The notes below the pieces were generated by a model. That model was not told where the DNA came from. It did no database searches and saw nothing but the letters and a program-made list of their open reading frames with translations. From Algibacter lectus (GTDB lineage: Bacteria > Bacteroidota > Bacteroidia > Flavobacteriales > Flavobacteriaceae), in NCBI RefSeq assembly GCF_900112395.1, contig NZ_FOLN01000004.1:62001-126000 (forward strand): a stretch of DNA of 64,000 nucleotides, given 5' to 3'. This document shows positions 61,514 through 64,000 of this stretch, piece after piece. Made by a program: the position numbers and the translations under genes. Positions within the stretch are counted from its first letter, which is position 1, and every line of letters starts with the position of its first letter.

Positions 61514-61921
61514 CTAATCTAAATTTGGCTTACGTCTATTCGCTTTTTTATCAGAAAGGTTCTTTTTGTTTTTTAATCGTTTTCTAATAACCGATTTAGG
61601 TATTTTGGTTCGGATACGCTTTTTAGGAACCGCAAGCGATGCTTTTATAAGCGCAAAAAACCGTTTTATAATAAGGTCTTTATTTTTATGCTGACTTCTA
61701 CTTTCGCCACATTGCATTAAAAGCACACCGTTATTAGTTAATCGATGCTTTAATTTAACTAACAAACGCTCTTTTTGATTTTCGGAAAACACAAACGAAT
61801 TTCCCAAATCGAAACTAAGTTCAATTTTAGAAGACACCTTATTTACATGTTGCCCACCCGCACCTGAGCTTCTTACTGCTTTAAATTGTAATTCTTGAAT
61901 TAACGCGACTTCACTAAACAT
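61514..61921 (-). CDS. arfB: Peptidyl-tRNA hydrolase ArfB (YaeJ family)
   Basis: 135-residue release-factor-like protein that rescues ribosomes stalled on truncated mRNA. The catalytic GGQ motif sits in SSGAGGQHVNKVSSKIEL (residues ~18-35), and the C-terminal basic tail (KRIRTKIPKSVIRKRLKNKKNLSDKKANRRKPNLD) enters the mRNA channel. The absence of release factor domains 1 and 2 separates it from RF1/RF2. One base after the DUF4301 gene. Confidence 0.92.
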   Translation of the reverse strand: MFSEVALIQELQFKAVRSSGAGGQHVNKVSSKIELSFDLGNSFVFSENQKERLLVKLKHRLTNNGVLLMQCGESRSQHKNKDLIIKRFFALIKASLAVPKKRIRTKIPKSVIRKRLKNKKNLSDKKANRRKPNLD

Positions 61922-61922
61922 A

Positions 61923-63473
61923 TTACCCCTGGTGTTCCGGCTTTAATAAATCGTTAACCGTTTTAACTGGGCTAAACGTACGCAATGGCACCTCAACAAA
62001 AATAGTAACCCAATCGGCCATACTTCCATTCCATAAACCAGGAAGTTCTAACGCCTGAATATCGGTTCCATTTTGTGTTTTCATGGTAATAAAAGCAGCT
62101 TCAGGATCTACAAAATCTAATAAATCGAATTTTTCACCTTTATAATCTTTTACACCGCAAACCAAGTCGGTTGGATTAAAATGTGTAGCGTTTTCTACAA
62201 TTTTAGCTTGCCCTTCGTTAGCAATATCAATTTGAGCAAACTCTACAATTTGTAAAGACACTTCACCATTATAATCTTTTACCCAGAACGGTCCACCACC
62301 AGGTTCGCCTTCATTCTTAACCATACCACAAACACGAATGGGTCTATTTAACTTACTCTTTAAGTAGTTTTTCTTTTCTTCGGAAGCAAAATCATCAAAA
62401 TCATCAACCAAAGACACATTCATTTTTTTAGAAACATACATTGCTATGGCAAGCAAATCTGCTTCTGAAACTTCATCTTCATCTAACTCTTCTAAGAATT
62501 TAAAAGCACGCTCTTGCACTTCTACTAAAACACCCGCAAGCATTTTTTTATATTCCGAAACTTCTTTATTCTTCTCGAAAACAACAATATTATCGATGTT
62601 CTTTATAAAAAGGATGTCACTGTCTAAATCATTCAAATTCTCTAACAATGCCCCGTGCCCTGCTGGTCTAAACAAGATAGAACCATCATCATTTCTATAA
62701 ATTTCATTAGTTGTTGTTAAGGCTAATGTTTCTGTTTCTTCTTTTTGATATGAAAAAGAAACATTAAAAGATGTGCTTGTTTTTTCTTCTAAAGCACTCT
62801 TAATTTTATCGAATTCTGTATTGAAATATTTATGATGCTTCTCAGAAACCGTAAAGTGTAAATTGGCTTTATTGCTAGATGATGCATATAGCGTAGACTC
62901 CATTAAATGCTCCTCAAAAGCTGTTACAACACCGGTTTCATAAGTATGAAATGGCAACAAACCTTTTGGAAAAAAGCTATAATTTAAGCCAGACTCATCT
63001 AGCATTGCTTTTACAAACTCTAAGCAAAGTTCTCCGGTAGTTAAACTTTCTACATTCGCTTTTACAGATTTAATTTTCGCTAAAACCTGATTATAAAAAG
63101 GAAACTGCCTAATACCAGTAACAAACGTATGAATTAAAGTATCATTCGTATTTTCGATATAAGCTTCAATAGATTCTCTATTAGGATCGTACTTTTTTAA
63201 AAACTGAAATAAGAATTTAAACATTCGTGTTGCCGCACCAGAAGCAGGAACAAATTTCACAATATTTAAATCGTTTTTCTTCGCTTCAAAACTAGCAATA
63301 AAATCACGAGTTTCTTCATCTGTATAACTTTCAATACCACTTCCTATATTTGCAGCTGCAATTAAGTTGGAATAAGACATCCCGTTTTTTATTCGAGAAA
63401 CCTGCCCTTCAACTTGTTTTTCCGTTATGCCTTTATTTTTAATCTGTATAATATCTTGTTCAGAAAACATCAT
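61923..63473 (-). CDS. DUF4301 family protein
   Basis: 516 residues. Matches the DUF4301 family through ASGAATRMFKFLFQFLKKYDPNRESIEAY (residues ~77-105, a nucleotidyltransferase/NTP-binding-like loop) and YHKYFNTEFDKIK, RPAGHGALLENLNDLDSDILFIKNIDNIV. The pattern resembles sugar-phosphate nucleotidylyltransferases but activity is unknown. Located between a PnuC-type transporter and arfB. Starts at the first of two consecutive ATG codons. Confidence 0.8.
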   Translation of the reverse strand: MMFSEQDIIQIKNKGITEKQVEGQVSRIKNGMSYSNLIAAANIGSGIESYTDEETRDFIASFEAKKNDLNIVKFVPASGAATRMFKFLFQFLKKYDPNRESIEAYIENTNDTLIHTFVTGIRQFPFYNQVLAKIKSVKANVESLTTGELCLEFVKAMLDESGLNYSFFPKGLLPFHTYETGVVTAFEEHLMESTLYASSSNKANLHFTVSEKHHKYFNTEFDKIKSALEEKTSTSFNVSFSYQKEETETLALTTTNEIYRNDDGSILFRPAGHGALLENLNDLDSDILFIKNIDNIVVFEKNKEVSEYKKMLAGVLVEVQERAFKFLEELDEDEVSEADLLAIAMYVSKKMNVSLVDDFDDFASEEKKNYLKSKLNRPIRVCGMVKNEGEPGGGPFWVKDYNGEVSLQIVEFAQIDIANEGQAKIVENATHFNPTDLVCGVKDYKGEKFDLLDFVDPEAAFITMKTQNGTDIQALELPGLWNGSMADWVTIFVEVPLRTFSPVKTVNDLLKPEHQG

Positions 63474-63754
63474 TTCTTTTTTAATGTTGATCTATATGCT
63501 TAAATGGCTATTTTGAGACGTTTTATTTATCGTCTTTCAACAACACATATGATCGTTTATTAATTATTTTTTTATTTTAAAAAGCGTTAAACACTTCCTA
63601 CATTTTCTCTGATTTTTCATGTTAACCATTTGCTTTTTAAGGCATTTCAAGATAAGTCAAAAAACACAATTTGCAAGTATTTTCTCTAGCAAATATTTCA
63701 TTTCAACTTCAACACTTCTATACTCCATTTATTCATCAAGCAAACAAAACATGT

Positions 63755-64000
63755 TTATGTCGTTTGAAAAGACTCTTTTATATTTTTCTTCCAAGCTAAA
63801 TAGCCATAAACAGCTATAATTGTAAACACAAAATATTGCAGACTAGTAAACGTAAACCCCTTATAAAAATATAGCGGTACCGAAATAATATCTCCAACAA
63901 TCCAAAACAACCAGTTTTCAACTTTTCGCTTTGCCATTAGCCACATACCAACAAAAAATATACCGGTTGTAAGCGTATCAACATAAGCAACCCAACTGGT
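63755..64000 (-). CDS. pnuC: PnuC-family transporter, C-terminal part (5' end beyond window)
   Basis: Open on the minus strand from the right edge to the stop at 63755; about 81 residues visible: TSWVAYVDTLTTGIFFVGMWLMAKRKVENWLFWIVGDIIS..., three transmembrane segments. The pattern of Trp and Asp at helix ends (ENWLFWIVGD) is typical of PnuC-like facilitators. Members take up nicotinamide riboside, but those linked to TPP riboswitches move thiamine (PnuT). Because a TPP-controlled receptor lies 2.3 kb downstream with DUF4301 and arfB between, thiamine transport is possible; the deciding N-terminal part is missing. Confidence 0.75.
   Translation of the reverse strand, partial: TSWVAYVDTLTTGIFFVGMWLMAKRKVENWLFWIVGDIISVPLYFYKGFTFTSLQYFVFTIIAVYGYLAWKKNIKESFQTT

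Noticed and set aside
63619-63819. Plus-strand ORF in the gap before the PnuC-type gene
   Set aside because: Low-complexity Phe/Ser/Thr sequence in AT-rich DNA, partly antisense to the PnuC gene; no supporting signals. The rest of the 63474-63754 gap holds nothing recognised.
1-64000. CRISPR arrays, insertion sequences, prophage genes, tRNA or rRNA genes
   Set aside because: No regular direct-repeat/spacer pattern, no transposase or integrase sequence, and no recognisable tRNA or rRNA segment was seen by eye; a tRNA could still be missed without a covariance search.

Overview
The window is AT-rich chromosomal DNA from a marine member of the Bacteroidota, most likely family Flavobacteriaceae. 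Supporting signs are an alternative complex III (ActA/ActB), a type IX secretion sorting domain, TonB-dependent receptors, a PL7 alginate lyase, DUF3098/DUF3127/DUF4301 genes, and repeated TAnnTTTG promoter elements, the -7 consensus of this phylum, just upstream of start codons. Genus cannot be decided from the sequence alone. No rRNA, tRNA, CRISPR array, insertion sequence or prophage was recognised.

Layout. 1-6 kb: respiratory actB (cut by the window edge) and actA, a SPOR protein, then an Fe-S block (ferredoxin, NifU-like scaffold, Mrp carrier). 6-10.5 kb: a redox block of NmrA-like reductase, racemase-like protein, flavodoxin-fold protein and the ergothioneine pair egtD-egtB. 11-16 kb: trmB-lysE-alkyltransferase-like operon, a glycosyltransferase, a PhoR/PhoB-like two-component pair and a tiny T9SS-sorted protein. 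16-30 kb: mostly housekeeping or metabolic genes (LuxE-like enzyme, omega-amidase, a tandem pair of coiled-coil envelope proteins, membrane MutS homologue, Bax-inhibitor protein, YugP-type peptidase, alanine dehydrogenase, SemiSWEET, leuS).

31-43 kb: ftsX-DUF3098 and uppP-truB, which as I recall sit side by side in related genomes, are here separated by about 8 kb. That stretch holds a compact catabolic locus: glycerate kinase, sodium/solute symporter, GH63-type glycosidase, TonB receptor and a divergent LacI regulator. Because the GH63 enzyme is coupled to a glycerate kinase, I predict the locus takes up and hydrolyses mannosylglycerate (digeneaside of red algae) or glucosylglycerate. Three palindromes with an AAACGTTT core look like LacI operators. 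This is the best candidate for an undescribed system in the window.

43-53 kb: DNA repair (tag), a TPR histidine kinase with LytTR regulator, then an accessory five-gene island (a gene with a stop at codon 5, a lipoprotein, a small protein with a possible Sm-like fold, a DUF6882-like protein and an M48 peptidase fused to a TerB-like domain) of unknown function. 53-64 kb: PL7 alginate lyase behind a 16-bp perfect palindrome, aat, an OB-fold-like DUF3127 protein with an SSB-like tail, a flavin reductase, another histidine kinase, HIT, greA, a TonB receptor under a TPP riboswitch (thus a thiamine receptor), arfB, DUF4301 and a PnuC-type transporter cut by the right edge.

Two intergenic regions (12.7 and 25.3 kb) carry the same structured element with conserved ends and unrelated middles; it resembles a widespread flavobacterial RNA or repeat family.
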